Of a DNA stretch of 64,000 bases, positions 48,711 through 61,194 are shown piece by piece (position 1 is the stretch's first letter; each line of letters begins with the position of its first letter). The DNA is taken from assembly GCA_002189035.1 (NCBI GenBank), contig NEEC01000016.1, positions 1 through 64,000 on the forward strand, in the 5' to 3' direction. Made by a program: the position numbers and the translations under genes. The stretch is from Utricularia gibba (Eukaryota; Streptophyta; Magnoliopsida; Lamiales; Lentibulariaceae). The notes beneath the pieces are model-generated. The model had not been told where the DNA came from. It was given only the letters and a program-made list of their open reading frames with translations, and did not search any database.

Positions 48711-49770
48711 AAACGCATGAGAATGCCGCGAAATTCAAGATTTTTACATATATTAACGAATCACGCGTGTTTCGCAAGCCGAGATTATTTTCGCATAAAA
48801 ACGAGCAAACGAGTCCCAACGTCCCCAATGGCTAGGCCATTTTGTGACACCATTCAAGGCTTATATAGGGCCATCCGTCGAGCTTCGAACTTTCCTCGGA
48901 TGGGCGATTTCCCAACACGAAAAACGATCGTCTCAGAATGAGCTTCGAAACGGTATGCTGTGTGTCGCGTGACTCTAAACGGTTTGGACGATGTGGCGTC
49001 AATGGCGAAGGCTGCGCGAGGCCACCCCTTGTAGGAAGTCCCGGCCCGAGCACACCCATAGAAACGCATGAGAATGCCGCGAAATTCAGATTTTTACATA
49101 TATTAACGAATCACGCGTGTTTCGCAATCCGAGAACAATTTTCGCATAAAAACGAGCAAAGGAGTCGCAACGTCCCCAATGGCTAGGCCATTTTGTGACA
49201 CCATTCAAGGCTTATATAGGGCCATCCGTCGAGCTTCGAACTTTCCTCGGATGGGCGAATTCCCAACACGAAAAACGATCGTCTCAGAATGAGCTTCGAA
49301 ACGGTATGCTGTGTGTCGCGTGACTCTAAACGGTTTGGACGATGTGGCGTCAATGGCGAAGGCTGCGCGAGGCCACCCCTTAATGTAGGAATTCCCAGGG
49401 CCCGAGCACACTCGGAGAAACGCATGAGAATGCCGCGAAATTCAAGATTTTGACATATATTAACGAATCACGCGTGTTTCGCAATCCGAGAATAATTTTC
49501 GCATAAAAACGAGCAAAGGAGTCGCGATGTCCCCAATGGCTAGACCATTTTGTGACACCATTCAAGGCTAATATAGGCCATCCTTCGAGCTTCGAACTTT
49601 CCTCGGATGGGCGAGCTCCCAACACGAAAAACGATCGTCTCAGAATGAGCTTCGAAACGGTATGCTGTGTGTCGCGTGACTCTAAACGGTTTGGACGATG
49701 TGGCGTCAATGGCGAAGGCTGCGCGAGGCCACCCCTTGGTGTAGGAAGTCCCACCCGAGCACACCCATAG
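48711..49770. repeat. Three monomers resuming 34-mer positions 32-34
   Basis: Starts at 48711, 49062 and 49418 follow the order seen at 42072-43138: GATTA/GATTTCCC/AAGT/CCCATAG, then GCAATCCGAGAACAA/AATG/ACTCGGAG, then GAGCTCCC/AAGT/CCCATAG. The partial monomer before them (about 48497-48710) matches position 31. Confidence 0.7.
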
Positions 49771-51188
49771 AAACGCATGAGAATGCCGCGAAATTCAAGA
49801 TTTTACATATATTAACGAATCACGCGTGTTTCGCAATCCGAGAAAAATTTTCGCATAAAAACGAGCAAAGGAGTCGCAACGTCCCCAATGGCTAGACCAT
49901 TTTGTGACACCATTCAAGGCTAATATAGGCCATCCTTCGAGCTTCGAACTTTCCTCGGATGGGCGAACTCCCAACACGAAAAACGATCGTCTCAGAATGA
50001 GCTTCGAAACGGTATGCTGTGTGTCGCGTGACTCTAAACGGTTTGGACGATGTGGCGTCAATGGCGAAGGCTGCGCGAGGCCACCCCTTGGTGTAGGAAG
50101 TCCCGGGGCCCGAGCACACCCGTAGAAACGCATGAGAATGCCGCGAAATTCAAGATTTTGACATATATTAACGAATCACGCGTGTTTCGCAAGCCGAGAA
50201 TAATTTTCGCATAAAAACGAGCAAAGGAGTCGCATGTCCCCAATGGCTAGACCATTTTGGGACACCATTCAAGGCTAATATAGGCCATCCTTCGAGCTTC
50301 GAACTTTCCTCGGATGGGCAAGCTCCCAACACGAAAAACGACCGTCTCGGAATGAGCTTCGAAACGGTATGCTGTGTGTCGCGTGACTCTAAACGGTTTG
50401 GACGATGTGGCGTCAATGGCGAAGGCTGCGCGAGGCCACCCCTTAATGTAGGAATTCCCAGGGCCCGAGCACACTCGGAGAAACGCATGAGAATGCCGCG
50501 AAATTCAAGATTTTGACATATATTAACGAATCACGCGTGTTTCGCAAGCCGAGAACAATTTTCGCATAAAAACGAGCAAACGAGTCCAACGTCCCCAATG
50601 GCTAGGCCATTTTGTGACACCATTCAAGGCTTATATAGGGCCATCCTTCGAGCTTCGAACTTTCCTCGGATGGGCAACTTTCAACACGAAAAACGACCAT
50701 CTCGGAATGAGCTTCGAAACGGTATGCTGTGTGTCGCGTGACTCTAAACGGTTTGGGATGTGGCGTCAATGGCGAAGGCTGCGCGAGGCCACCCCTTGGT
50801 GTAGGAATCCCAGGGCCCGAGCACACCTTGAGAAACGCATGAGAATGCCGCGAAATTCAAGATTTTGACATATATTAACGAATCACGCGTGTTTCGCAAG
50901 CCGAGATTAGTTTTCGCATAAAAACGAGCAAACGAGTCCCAACGTCCCCAATGGCTAGGCCATTTTGTGACACCATTCAAGGCTTATATAGGGCCATCCG
51001 TCGAGCTTCGAACTTTCCTCGGATGGGCGAACTCCCAACACGAAAAACGACCGTCTCGAATGAGCTTCGAAACGGTATGCTGTGTGTCGCGTGACTCTAA
51101 ACGGTTTGGACGATGTGGCGTCAATGGCGAAGGCTGCGCGAGGCCACCCCTTGGTGTAGGAAGTCCCAGGGCCCGAGCACACCCATAG
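49771..51188. repeat. 4-monomer HOR unit 1 (1,418 bp)
   Basis: The spacer order is GAGAAAAATTTT, GAGAATAATTTT, GAGAACAATTTT, GAGATTAGTTTT. The class strings of the first three equal 34-mer positions 1-3. The fourth is a TAGGCC/TTATATAGGG/GAACTCCC/AAGT/CCCATAG monomer that replaces position 4 and leads back to position 1. Confidence 0.8.
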
Positions 51189-52592
51189 AAACGCATGAGA
51201 ATGCCGCGAAATTCAAGATTTTACATATATTAACGAATCACGCGTGTTTCGCAATCCGAGAAAATTTTCGCATAAAAACGAGCAAAGGAGTCGCAACGTC
51301 CCCAATGGCTAGACCATTTTGTGACACCATTCAAGGCTAATATAGGCCATCCTTTGAGCTTCGAACTTTCCTCGGATGGGCGAACTCCCAACACGAAAAA
51401 CGATCGTCTCAGAATGAGCTTCGAAACGGTATGCTGTGTGTCGCGTGACTCTAAACGGTTTGGACGATGTGGCGTCAATGGCGAAGGCTGCGCGAGGCCA
51501 CCCCTTGGTGTAGGAAGTCCCGGGCCCGAGCACACCCGTAGAAACGCATGAGAATGCCGCGAAATTCAAGATTTTGACATATATTAACGAATCACGCGTG
51601 TTTCGCAAGCCGAGAATAATTTTCGCATAAAAACGAGCAAAGGAGTCGCGATGTCCCCAATGGCTAGACCATTTTGTGACACATTGAAGGCTAATATAAG
51701 GCCATCCTTCGAGCTTCGAACTTTCCTCGGATGGGCAAGCTCCCAACACGAAAAACGACCGTCTCGGAATGAGCTTCGAAACGGTATGCTGTGTGTCGCG
51801 TGACTCTAAACGGTTTGGACGATGTGGCGTCAATGGCGAAGGCTGCGCGAGGCCACCCCTTAATGTAGGAATTCCCAGGGCCCGAGCACACTCGGAGAAA
51901 CGCATGAGAATGCCGCGAAATTCAAGATTTTGACATATATTAACGAATCACGCGTGTTTCGCAAGCCGAGAACAATTTTCGCATAAAAACGAGCAAACGA
52001 GTCCAACGTCCCCAATGGCTAGGCCATTTTGTGACACCATTCAAGGCTTATATAGGGCCATCCTTCGAGCTTCGAACTTTCCTCGGATGGGCGAAACACG
52101 AAAAACGACGTCTCGGAATGAGCTTCGAAACGGTATGCTGTGTGTCGCGTGACTCTAAACGGTTTGATGTGGCGTCAATGCGAAGGCTGCGCGAGGCCAC
52201 CCCTTGGTGTAGGAAGTCCCAGGGCCCGAGCACACCGAGAAACGCATGAGAATGCCGCGAAATTCAAGATTTTGACATATATTAACGAATCACGCGTGTT
52301 TCGCAAGCCGAGATTAGTTTTCGCATAAAAACGAGCAAAGAGTCCCAACGTCCCCAATGGCTAGGCCATTTTGTGACACCATTCAAGGCTTATATAGGGC
52401 CATCCGTCGAGCTTCGAACTTTCCTCGGATGGGCGAACTCCCAACACGAAAAACGACCGTCTCGGAATGAGCTTCGAAACGGTATGCTGTGTGTCGCGTG
52501 ACTCTAAACGGTTTGGACGATGTGGCGTCAATGGCGAAGGCTGCGCGAGGCCACCCCTTGGTGTAGGAAGTCCCAGGCCCGAGCACACCTAG
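51189..52592. repeat. 4-monomer HOR unit 2 (1,404 bp)
   Basis: It has the same four-spacer order. Monomer 1 carries CCTTTGAG near 51351, shared only with position 1 of the 22-mer block (about 11547), and monomer 2 carries GTGACACATTGAAGG as at 11871. The 4-mer thus shares markers with the 22-mer copy rather than with the 34-mer copies. Monomer 3 has lost several bases (GGGCGAAACACG, GGTTTGATGTGG). Confidence 0.8.
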
Positions 52593-54000
52593 AAACGCAT
52601 GAGAATGCCGCGAAATTCAAGATTTTGACATATATTAACGAATCACGCGTGTTTCGCAATCCGAGAAAAATTTTCGCATAAAAACGAGCAAAGGAGTCGC
52701 AACGTCCCCAATGGCTAGACCATTTTGTGACACCATTCAAGGCTAATATAGGCCATCCTTCGAGCTTCGAACTTTCCTCGGATGGGCGACTCCCAACACG
52801 AAAAACGATCGTCTCAGAATGAGCTTCGAAACGGTATGCTGTGTGTCGCGTGACTCTAAACGGTTTGGACGATGTGGCGTCAATGGCGAAGGCTGCGCGA
52901 GGCCACCCCTTGGTGTAGGAAGTCCCAGGGCCCGAGCACACCGTAGAAACGCATGAGAATGCCGCGAAATTCAAGATTTTGACATATATTAACGAATCAC
53001 GCGTGTTTCGCAAGCCGAGAATAATTTTCGCATAAAAACGAGCAAAGGAGTCGCGATGTCCCCAATGGCTAGACCATTTTGTGACACATTGAAGGCTATA
53101 TAGGCCATCCTCGAGCTTCGAACTTTCCTCGGATGGGCAAGCTCCCAACACGAAAAACGACCGTCTCGGAATGAGCTTCGAAACGGTATGCTGTGTGTCG
53201 CGTGACTCTAAACGGTTTGGACGATGTGGCGTCAATGGCGAAGGCTGCGCGAGGCCACCCCTTAATGTAGGAATTCCCAGGGCCCGAGCACACTCGGAGA
53301 AACGCATGAGAATGCCGCGAAATTCAAGATTTTGACATATATTAACGAATCACGCGTGTTTCGCAAGCCGAGAACAATTTTCGCATAAAAACGAGCAAAC
53401 GAGTCCCAACGTCCCCAATGGCTAGGCCATTTTGTGACACCATTCAAGGCTTATATAGGGCCATCCGAGCTTCGAACTTTCGGATGGGCAAGCTTTCAAC
53501 ACGAAAAACGACCGTCTCGGAATGAGCTTCGAAACGGTATGCTGTGTGTCGCGTGACTCTAAACGGTTTGATGTGGCGTCAATTGCGAAGGCTGCGCGAG
53601 GCCACCCCTTGGTGTAGGAAGTCCCAGGGCCCGAGCACACCGAGAAACGCATGAGAATGCCGCGAAATTCAAGATTTTGACATATATTAACGAATCACGC
53701 GTGTTTCGCAAGCCGAGATTAGTTTTCGCATAAAAACGAGCAAACGAGTCCCAACGTCCCCAATGGCTAGGCCATTTTGTGACACCATTCAAGGCTTATA
53801 TAGGGCCATCCGTCGAGCTTCGAACTTTCCTCGGATGGGCGAACTCCCAACACGAAAAACGACCGTCTCGGAATGAGCTTCGAAACGGTATGCTGTGTGT
53901 CGCGTGACTCTAAACGGTTTGGACGATGTGGCGTCAATGGCGAAGGCTGCGCGAGGCCACCCCTTAATGTAGGAATTCCCAGGCCCGAGCACACTGAGAG
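52593..54000. repeat. 4-monomer HOR unit 3 (1,408 bp)
   Basis: The order is repeated again, with spacers at 52664, 53018, 53370 and 53715. Monomer 3 has CATCCGAGC, ACTTTCGGATGG and GGTTTGATGTGG. The last of these is shared with monomers at about 52162 and 54626, a sign that one 4-mer type was amplified. Monomer 4 ends AATG-ATT/ACTGAGAG instead of AAGT/CCTAG. Confidence 0.78.
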
Positions 54001-55055
54001 AAACGCATGAGAATGCCGCGAAATTCAAGATTTTGACATATATTAACGAATCACGCGTGTTTCGCAAGCCGAGAATAATTTTCGCATAAAAACGAGCAAA
54101 GGAGTCGCGATGTCCCCAATGGCTAGACCATTTTGTGGACACCATTCAAGGCTAATATAAGGCCATCCTTCGAGCTTCGAACTTTCCTCGGATGGGCAAG
54201 CTCCCAACACGAAAAACGACCGTCTCGGAATGAGCTTCGAAACGGTATGCTGTGTGTCGCGTGACTCTAAACGGTTTGGACGATGTGGCGTCAATGGCGA
54301 AGGCTGCGCGAGGCCACCCCTTAATGTAGGAATTCCCAGGGCCCGAGCACACTCGGAGAAACGCATGAGAATGCCGCGAAATTCAAGATTTTGACATATA
54401 TTAACGAATCACGCGTGTTTCGCAAGCCGAGAACAATTTTCGCATAAAAACGAGCAAACGAGTCCCAACGTCCCCAATGGCTAGGCCATTTTGTGACACC
54501 ATTCAAGGCTTATATAGGGCCATCCTTCTTCGAACTTTCCTCGGATGGGCAAGCTCCAACACGAAAAACGACCGTCTCGGAATGAGCTTCGAAACGGTAT
54601 GCTGTGTGTCGCGTGACTCTAAACGGTTTGATGTGGCGTCAATTGCGAAGGCTGCGCGAGGCCACCCCTTGGTGTAGGAATCCCAGGGCCCGAGCACACC
54701 GGAGAAACGCATGAGAATGCCGCGAAATTCAAGATTTTGACATATATTAACGAATCACGCGTGTTTCGCAAGCCGAGATTAGTTTTCGCATAAAAACGAG
54801 CAAACGAGTCCCAACGTCCCAATGGCTAGGCCATTTTGTGACACCATTCAAGGCTTATAAGGGCCATCCGTCGAGCTTCGAACTTTCCTCGGATGGGCGA
54901 ACTCCAACACGAAAAACGACGTCTCGAATGAGCTTCGAAACGGTATGCTGTGTGTCGCGTGACTCTAAACGGTTTGGACGATGTGGCGTCAATGGCGAAG
55001 GCTGCGCGAGGCCACCCCTTGGTGTAGGAATCCCAGGGCCCGAGCACACCCGTAG
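54001..55055. repeat. 3-monomer variant of the 4-mer unit (1,055 bp)
   Basis: Spacers GAGAATAATTTT, GAGAACAATTTT and GAGATTAGTTTT are present but the GAGAAAAATTTT monomer is missing. The unit therefore lacks position 1, consistent with one unequal exchange. The GGTTTGATGTGG marker is present in its second monomer. Confidence 0.75.
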
Positions 55056-56471
55056 AAACGCATGAGAATGCCGCGAAATTCAAGATTTTACATATATTAA
55101 CGAATCACGCGTGTTTCGCAATCCGAGAAAAATTTTCGCATAAAAACGAGCAAAGGAGTCGCAACGTCCCCAATGGCTAGACCATTTTGTGACACCATTC
55201 AAGGCTAATATAGGCCATCCTTCGAGCTTCGAACTTTCCTCGGATGGGCGAACTCCCAACACGAAAAACGATCGTCTCAGAATGAGCTTCGAAACGGTAT
55301 GCTGTGTGTCGCGTGACTCTAAACGGTTTGGACGATGTGGCGTCAATGGCGAAGGCTGCGCGAGGCCACCCCTTGGTGTAGGAAGTCCCAGGGCCCGAGC
55401 ACACCCGTAGAAACGCATGAGAATGCCGCGAAATTCAAGATTTTGACATATATTAACGAATCACGCGTGTTTCGCAAGCCGAGAATAATTTTCGCATAAA
55501 AACGAGCAAAGGAGTCGCATGTCCCCAATGGCTAGACCATTTTGGACACCATTGAAGGCTAATATAGGCCATCCTTCGAGCTTCGAACTTTCCTCGGATG
55601 GGCAAGCTCCCAACACGAAAAACGACCGTCTCGGAATGAGCTTCGAAACGGTATGCTGTGTGTCGCGTGACTCTAAACGGTTTGGACGATGTGGCGTCAA
55701 TGGCGAAGGCTGCGCGAGGCCACCCCTTAATGTAGGAATTCCCAGGGCCCGAGCACACTCGGAGAAACGCATGAGAATGCCGCGAAATTCAAGATTTTGA
55801 CATATATTAACGAATCACGCGTGTTTCGCAAGCCGAGAACAATTTTCGCATAAAAACGAGCAAACGAGTCCCAACGTCCCCAATGGCTAGGCCATTTTGT
55901 GACACCATTCAAGGCTTATATAGGGCCATCCTTCGAGCTTCGAACTTTCCTCGGATGGGCAAGCTTCCAACACGAAAAACGACCGTCTCGGAATGAGCTT
56001 CGAAACGGTATGCTGTGTGTCGCGTGACTCTAAACGGTTTGGACGATGGCGTCAATGCGAAGGCTGCGCGAGGCCACCCCTTGGTGTAGGAAGTCCCAGG
56101 GCCCGAGCACACCGAGAAACGCATGAGAATGCCGCGAAATTCAAGATTTTGACATATATTAACGAATCACGCGTGTTTCGCAAGCCGAGATTAATTTTCG
56201 CATAAAAACGAGCAAAGAGTCGCAACGTCCCCAATGGCTAGGCCATTTTGTGACACCATTCAAGGCTTATATAGGGCCATCCGTCGAGCTTCGAACTTTC
56301 CTCGGATGGGCGAACTCCCAACACGAAAAACGACCGTCTCGGAATGAGCTTCGAAACGGTATGCTGTGTGTCGCGTGACTCTAAACGGTTTGGACGATGT
56401 GGCGTCAATGGCGAAGGCTGCGCGAGGCCACCCCTTAATGTAGGAATTCCCAGGCCCGAGCACACTCGGAG
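55056..56471. repeat. 4-monomer HOR unit 4 (1,416 bp)
   Basis: The full four-spacer order returns (55123, about 55480, 55838, 56190). The fourth monomer has AATG-ATT with ACTCGGAG and no GGAGTCGC (it reads CAAAGAGTCGC). Confidence 0.75.
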
Positions 56472-58225
56472 AAACGCATGAGAATGCCGCGAAATTCAAG
56501 ATTTTGACATATATTAACGAATCACGCGTGTTTCGCAAGCCGAGAATAATTTTCGCATAAAAACGAGCAAAGGAGTCGCAATGTCCCCAATGGCTAGACC
56601 ATTTTGGACACCATTCAAGGCTTATATAGGGCCATCCGTCGAGCTTCGAACTTTCCTCGGATGGGCGAACTCCCAACACGAAAAACGATCGTCTCAGAAT
56701 GAGCTTCGAAACGGTATGCTGTGTGTCGCGTGACTCTAAACGGTTTGGACGATGTGGCGTCAATGGCGAAGGCTGCGCGAGGCCACCCCTTGGTGTAGGA
56801 ATCCCGGGCCCGAGCACACCCGTAGAAACGCATGAGAATGCCGCGAAATTCAAGATTTTGACATATATTAACGAATCACGCGTGTTTCGCAAGCCGAGAA
56901 TAATTTTCGCATAAAAACGAGCAAAGGAGTCGCATGTCCCCAATGGCTAGACCATTTTGTGACACCATTGAAGGCTAATATAGGCCATCCTTCGAGCTTC
57001 GAACTTTCCTCGGATGGGCAAGCTCCCAACACGAAAAACGACCGTCTCGAATGAGCTTCGAAACGGTATGCTGTGTGTCGCGTGACTCTAAACGGTTTGG
57101 ACGATGTGGCGTCAATGGCGAAGGCTGCGCGAGGCCACCCCTTGGTGTAGGAAGTCCCAGGGCCCGAGCACACCCGTAGAAACGCATGAGAATGCCGCGA
57201 AATTCAAGATTTTGACATATATTAACGAATCACGCGTGTTTCGCAAGCCGAGAACAATTTTCGCATAAAAACGAGCAAAGAGTCCCAACGTCCCCAATGG
57301 CTAGGCCATTTTGTGACACCATTCAAGGCTTATATAGGGCCATCCGTCGAGCTTCGAACTTTCCTCGGATGGGCGATTCCCAACACGAAAAACGATCGTC
57401 TCAGAATGAGCTTCGAAACGGTATGCTGTGTGTCGCGTGACTCTAAACGGTTTGGACGATGTGGCGTCAATGGCGAAGGCTGCGCGAGGCCACCCCTTGG
57501 TGTAGGAATCCCGGCCCGAGCACACTAGAAACGCATGAGAATGCCGCGAAATTCAAGATTTTGACATATATTAACGAATCACGCGTTTTCGCAATCCGAG
57601 AAAAATTTTCGCATAAAAACGAGCAAAGGAGTCGCAACGTCCCCAATGGCTAGACCATTTGACACCATTCAAGGCTAATATAGGCCATCCTTCGAGCTTC
57701 GAACTTTCCTCGGATGGGCGAACTCCCAACACGAAAAACGACGTCTCGAATGAGCTTCGAAACGGTATGCTGTGTGTCGCGTGACTCTAAACGGTTTGGA
57801 CGATGTGGCGTCAATGGCGAAGGCTGCGCGAGGCCACCCCTTGGTGTAGGAATCCCCCCGAGCACACCGAGAAACGCATGAGAATGCCGCGAAATTCAAG
57901 ATTTTGACATATATTAACGAATCACGCGTGTTTCGCAATCCGAGAAAATTTTCGCATAAAAACGAGCAAAGGAGTCGCAACGTCCCCAATGGCTAGACCA
58001 TTTTGTGACACCATTCAAGGCTAATATAGGCCATCCTTCGAGCTTCGAACTTTCCTCGGATGGGCGAACTCCCAACACGAAAAACGATCGTCTCAGAATG
58101 AGCTTCGAAACGGTATGCTGTGTGTCGCGTGACTCTAAACGGTTTGGACGATGTGGCGTCAATGGCGAAGGCTGCGCGAGGCCACCCCTTGGTGTAGGAA
58201 TCCCAGGGCCCGAGCACACCCGTAG
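56472..58225. repeat. Five monomers leaving the 4-mer pattern
   Basis: The order changes to GAGAATAA, GAGAATAA, GAGAACAA, GAGAAAAA, GAGAAAA. Two position-1-like monomers are adjacent (57529 and 57872). Tails of the GGTGTAGGAATCCC type, one base short of either parental class, become common here. Confidence 0.65.
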
Positions 58226-58580
58226 AAACGCATGAGAATGCCGCGAAATTCAAGATTTTGACATATATTAACGAATCACGCGTGTTTCGCAAGCCGAGAT
58301 TAGTTTTCGCATAAAAACGAGCAAAGAGTCGCAACGTCCCCAATGGCTAGGCCATTTTGTGACACCATTCAAGGCTATATAGGGCCATCCGTCGAGCTTC
58401 GAACTTTCCTCGGATGGGCGACTCCAACACGAAAAACGATCGTCTCAGAATGAGCTTCGAAACGGTATGCTGTGTGTCGCGTGACTCTAAACGGTTTGGA
58501 CGATGTGGCGTCAATGGCGAAGGCTGCGCGAGGCCACCCCTTGGTGTAGGAATCCCAGGGCCCGAGCACACCCGCATGAG

Positions 58581-58893
58581 AAACGCATGAGAATGCCGCG
58601 AAATTCAAGATTTTGACATATATTAACGAATCACGCGTGTTTCGCAAGCCGAGAAGGCTTAGGAATTTTCGCATAAAAACGAGCAAAGAGTCCCAACGTC
58701 CCCAATGGCTAGGCCATTTTGTGACACCATTCAAGGCTTTATAGGGCCATCCTCGCGTCAATGAAGGCTCTTGGTGTAAATCCCAGGGTAGAAACGCATT
58801 GCCGACAAGATGTGGCGTCAATGGCGAAGGCTGCGCGAGGCCACCCTTGAACTTTCGTGTAGGAATCCCAGGGCCCGAGCACACTGCGCGGAG
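58581..58893. repeat. 313-bp scrambled monomer
   Basis: GGCTTA is inserted in the spacer (GAGAAGGCTTAGGAATTTT near 58651). After GGCCATCCTCG the body is replaced by shuffled pieces: GCGTCAATGAAGGCTC, TTGGTGTAAATCCCAGGG, TAGAAACGCATTGCCGAC. It then resumes at GATGTGGCGTCAATGG. TTGAACTTTCGTGTAGG near 58848 is another misjoined piece. Confidence 0.8.
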
Positions 58894-59272
58894 AAACGCA
58901 TGAGAATGCCGCGAAATTCAAGATTTTGACATATATTAACGAATCACGCGTGTTTCGCAAGCCGAGATTAGTTTTCCGAGAATAATTTTCGCATAAAAAC
59001 GAGCAAAGGAGTCGCAAACGTCCCCAATGGCTAGACCATTTTGTGACACCATTGAAGGCTAATATAGGGCCATCCGAGAAAATTTTCGAGCTTCGAACTT
59101 TCCTCGGATGGGCAACTCCCAACACGAAAAACGACCGTCTCAGAATGAGCTTCGAAACGGTATGCTGTGTGTCGCGTGACTCTAAACGGTTTGGACGATG
59201 TGGCGTCAATGGCGAAGGCTGCGCGAGGCCACCCCTTGGTGTAGGAATCCCAGGGCCCGAGCACACCCGTAG
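58894..59272. repeat. 379-bp monomer with two micro-duplications
   Basis: The spacer is doubled (GAGATTAGTTTT, then CCGAGAATAATTTT, about 58965-58990), joining two different spacer classes in tandem. A CGAGAAAATTTT fragment is also inserted between GGCCATC and CGAGCTTCG near 59072. Confidence 0.8.
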
Positions 59273-60952
59273 AAACGCATGAGAATGCCGCGAAATTCAA
59301 GATTTTGACATATATTAACGAATCACGCGTGTTTCGCAAGCCGAGAATTAATTTTCGCATAAAAACGAGCAAAGGAGTCGCGACGTCCCCAATGGCTAGA
59401 CCATTTTGTGACACCATTGAAGGCTTATATAGGCCATCCGAGAATTCGAGCTTCGAACTTTCCTCGGATGGGCGAACTCCCAACACGAAAAACGATCGTC
59501 TCAGAATGAGCTTCGAAACGGTATGCTGTGTGTCGCGTGACTCTAAACGGTTTGGACGATGTGGCGTCAATGGCGAAGGCTGCGCGAGGCCACCCCTTGT
59601 GTAGGAATTCCCAGGGCCCGAGCACACTCGGAGAAACGCATGAGAATGCCGCGAAATTCAAGATTTTGACATATATTAACGAATCACGCGTGTTTCGCAA
59701 GCCGAGAATAATTTTCGCATAAAAACGAGCAAAGGAGTCGCAACGTCCCCAATGGCTAGGCCATTTTGTGACACCATTCAAGGCTATATAGGGCCATCCT
59801 TCGAGCTTCGAACTTTCCTCGGATGGGCAAGCTCCCAACACGAAAAACGACCGTCTCGAATGAGCTTCGAAACGGTATGCTGTGTGTCGCGTGACTCTAA
59901 ACGGTTTGGACGATGTGGCGTCAATGGCGAAGGCTGCGCGAGGCCACCCCTTGGTGTAGGAATTCCCAGGGCCCGAGCACACCGGAGAAACGCATGAGAA
60001 TGCCGCGAAATTCAAGATTTTGACATATATTAACGAATCACGCGTGTTTCGCAAGCCGAGATTAGTTTTCGCATAAAAACGAGCAAAGGAGTCGCAACGT
60101 CCCCAATGGCTAGACCATTTTGTGACACCATTGAAGGCTAATATAGGGCCATCCTTCGAGCTTCGAACTTTCCTCGGATGGGCGAACCCAACACGAAAAA
60201 CGACCGTCTCCTTCGAAACGATGCTGTGTGTCGCGTGACTCTAAACGGTTTGGACGATGTGGCGTCAATGCGAAGGCTGCGCGAGGCCACCCCTTGGTGT
60301 AGGAATTCCCAGGGCCCGAGCACACTGAGAAACGCATGAGAATGCCGCGAAATTCAAGATTTTGACATATATTAACGAATCACGCGTGTTTCGCAAGCCG
60401 TCGCATAAAAACGAGCAAACGAGTCCCCCCAATGGCTAGACCATTTTGTGACACCATTGAAGGCTAATATAGGGCCATCCGTCGAGCTTCGAACTTTCCT
60501 CGGATGGGCGTCCCAATCTCGAATGAGCTTCGAAACGGCTGTGTGTCGCGTGACTCTAAACGGTTTGGAGATGTGGCGTCAATGGCGAAGGCTGCGCGAG
60601 GCCACCCCTTGGTGTAGGAATCCCATAGAAACGCATGAGAATGCCGCGAAATTCAAGATTTTGACATATATTAACGAATCACGCGTGTTTCGCAATCCGA
60701 CGCATAAAAACGAGCAAAGGAGTCGCAACGTCCCCAATGGCTAGGCCATTTTGTGACACCATTCAAGGCTAATATAGGGCCATCCTTCGAGCTTCGAACT
60801 TTCCTCGGATGGGCGATTCCAACACGAAAAACGACCGTCAGAATGAGCTTCGAAACGCTCGCGTGACTCTAAACGGTTTGGATTGTGGCGTCAATGCGAA
60901 GGCTGCGCGAGGCCACCCTTGAGGAATTCCCAGGGCCCGAGCACACTCGGAG

Positions 60953-61194
60953 AAACGCATGAGAATGCCGCGAAATTCAAGATTTTGACATATATTAACG
61001 AATCACGCGTGTTTCGCAAGCCGAGATTAGTTTTCGCATAAAAACGAGCAAAGAGTCGTCCCCAATGGCTAGACCATTTTGTGACACCATTGAAGGCTAA
61101 TATAGGGCCATCCTTCGAGCTTCGAACTTTCCTCGGATGGGCGATTCCAACACGAAAAACGACCGTCTCGCTTTGGTGTAGGAATAGCACACAG
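60953..61194. repeat. Truncated monomer (242 bp)
   Basis: The sequence jumps from GACCGTCTCG (about 61170) directly to CTTTGGTGTAGGAATAGCAC, deleting the normally invariant segment from GAATGAGC through GCGAGGCCACCC, about 100 bases. It is one of few monomers lacking that core. Confidence 0.85.

Noticed and set aside
52528-53307. Minus-strand open frame of 259 codons
   Set aside because: Same satellite read-through. It ends wherever an indel shifts the frame and has no features beyond the repeated satellite frames.
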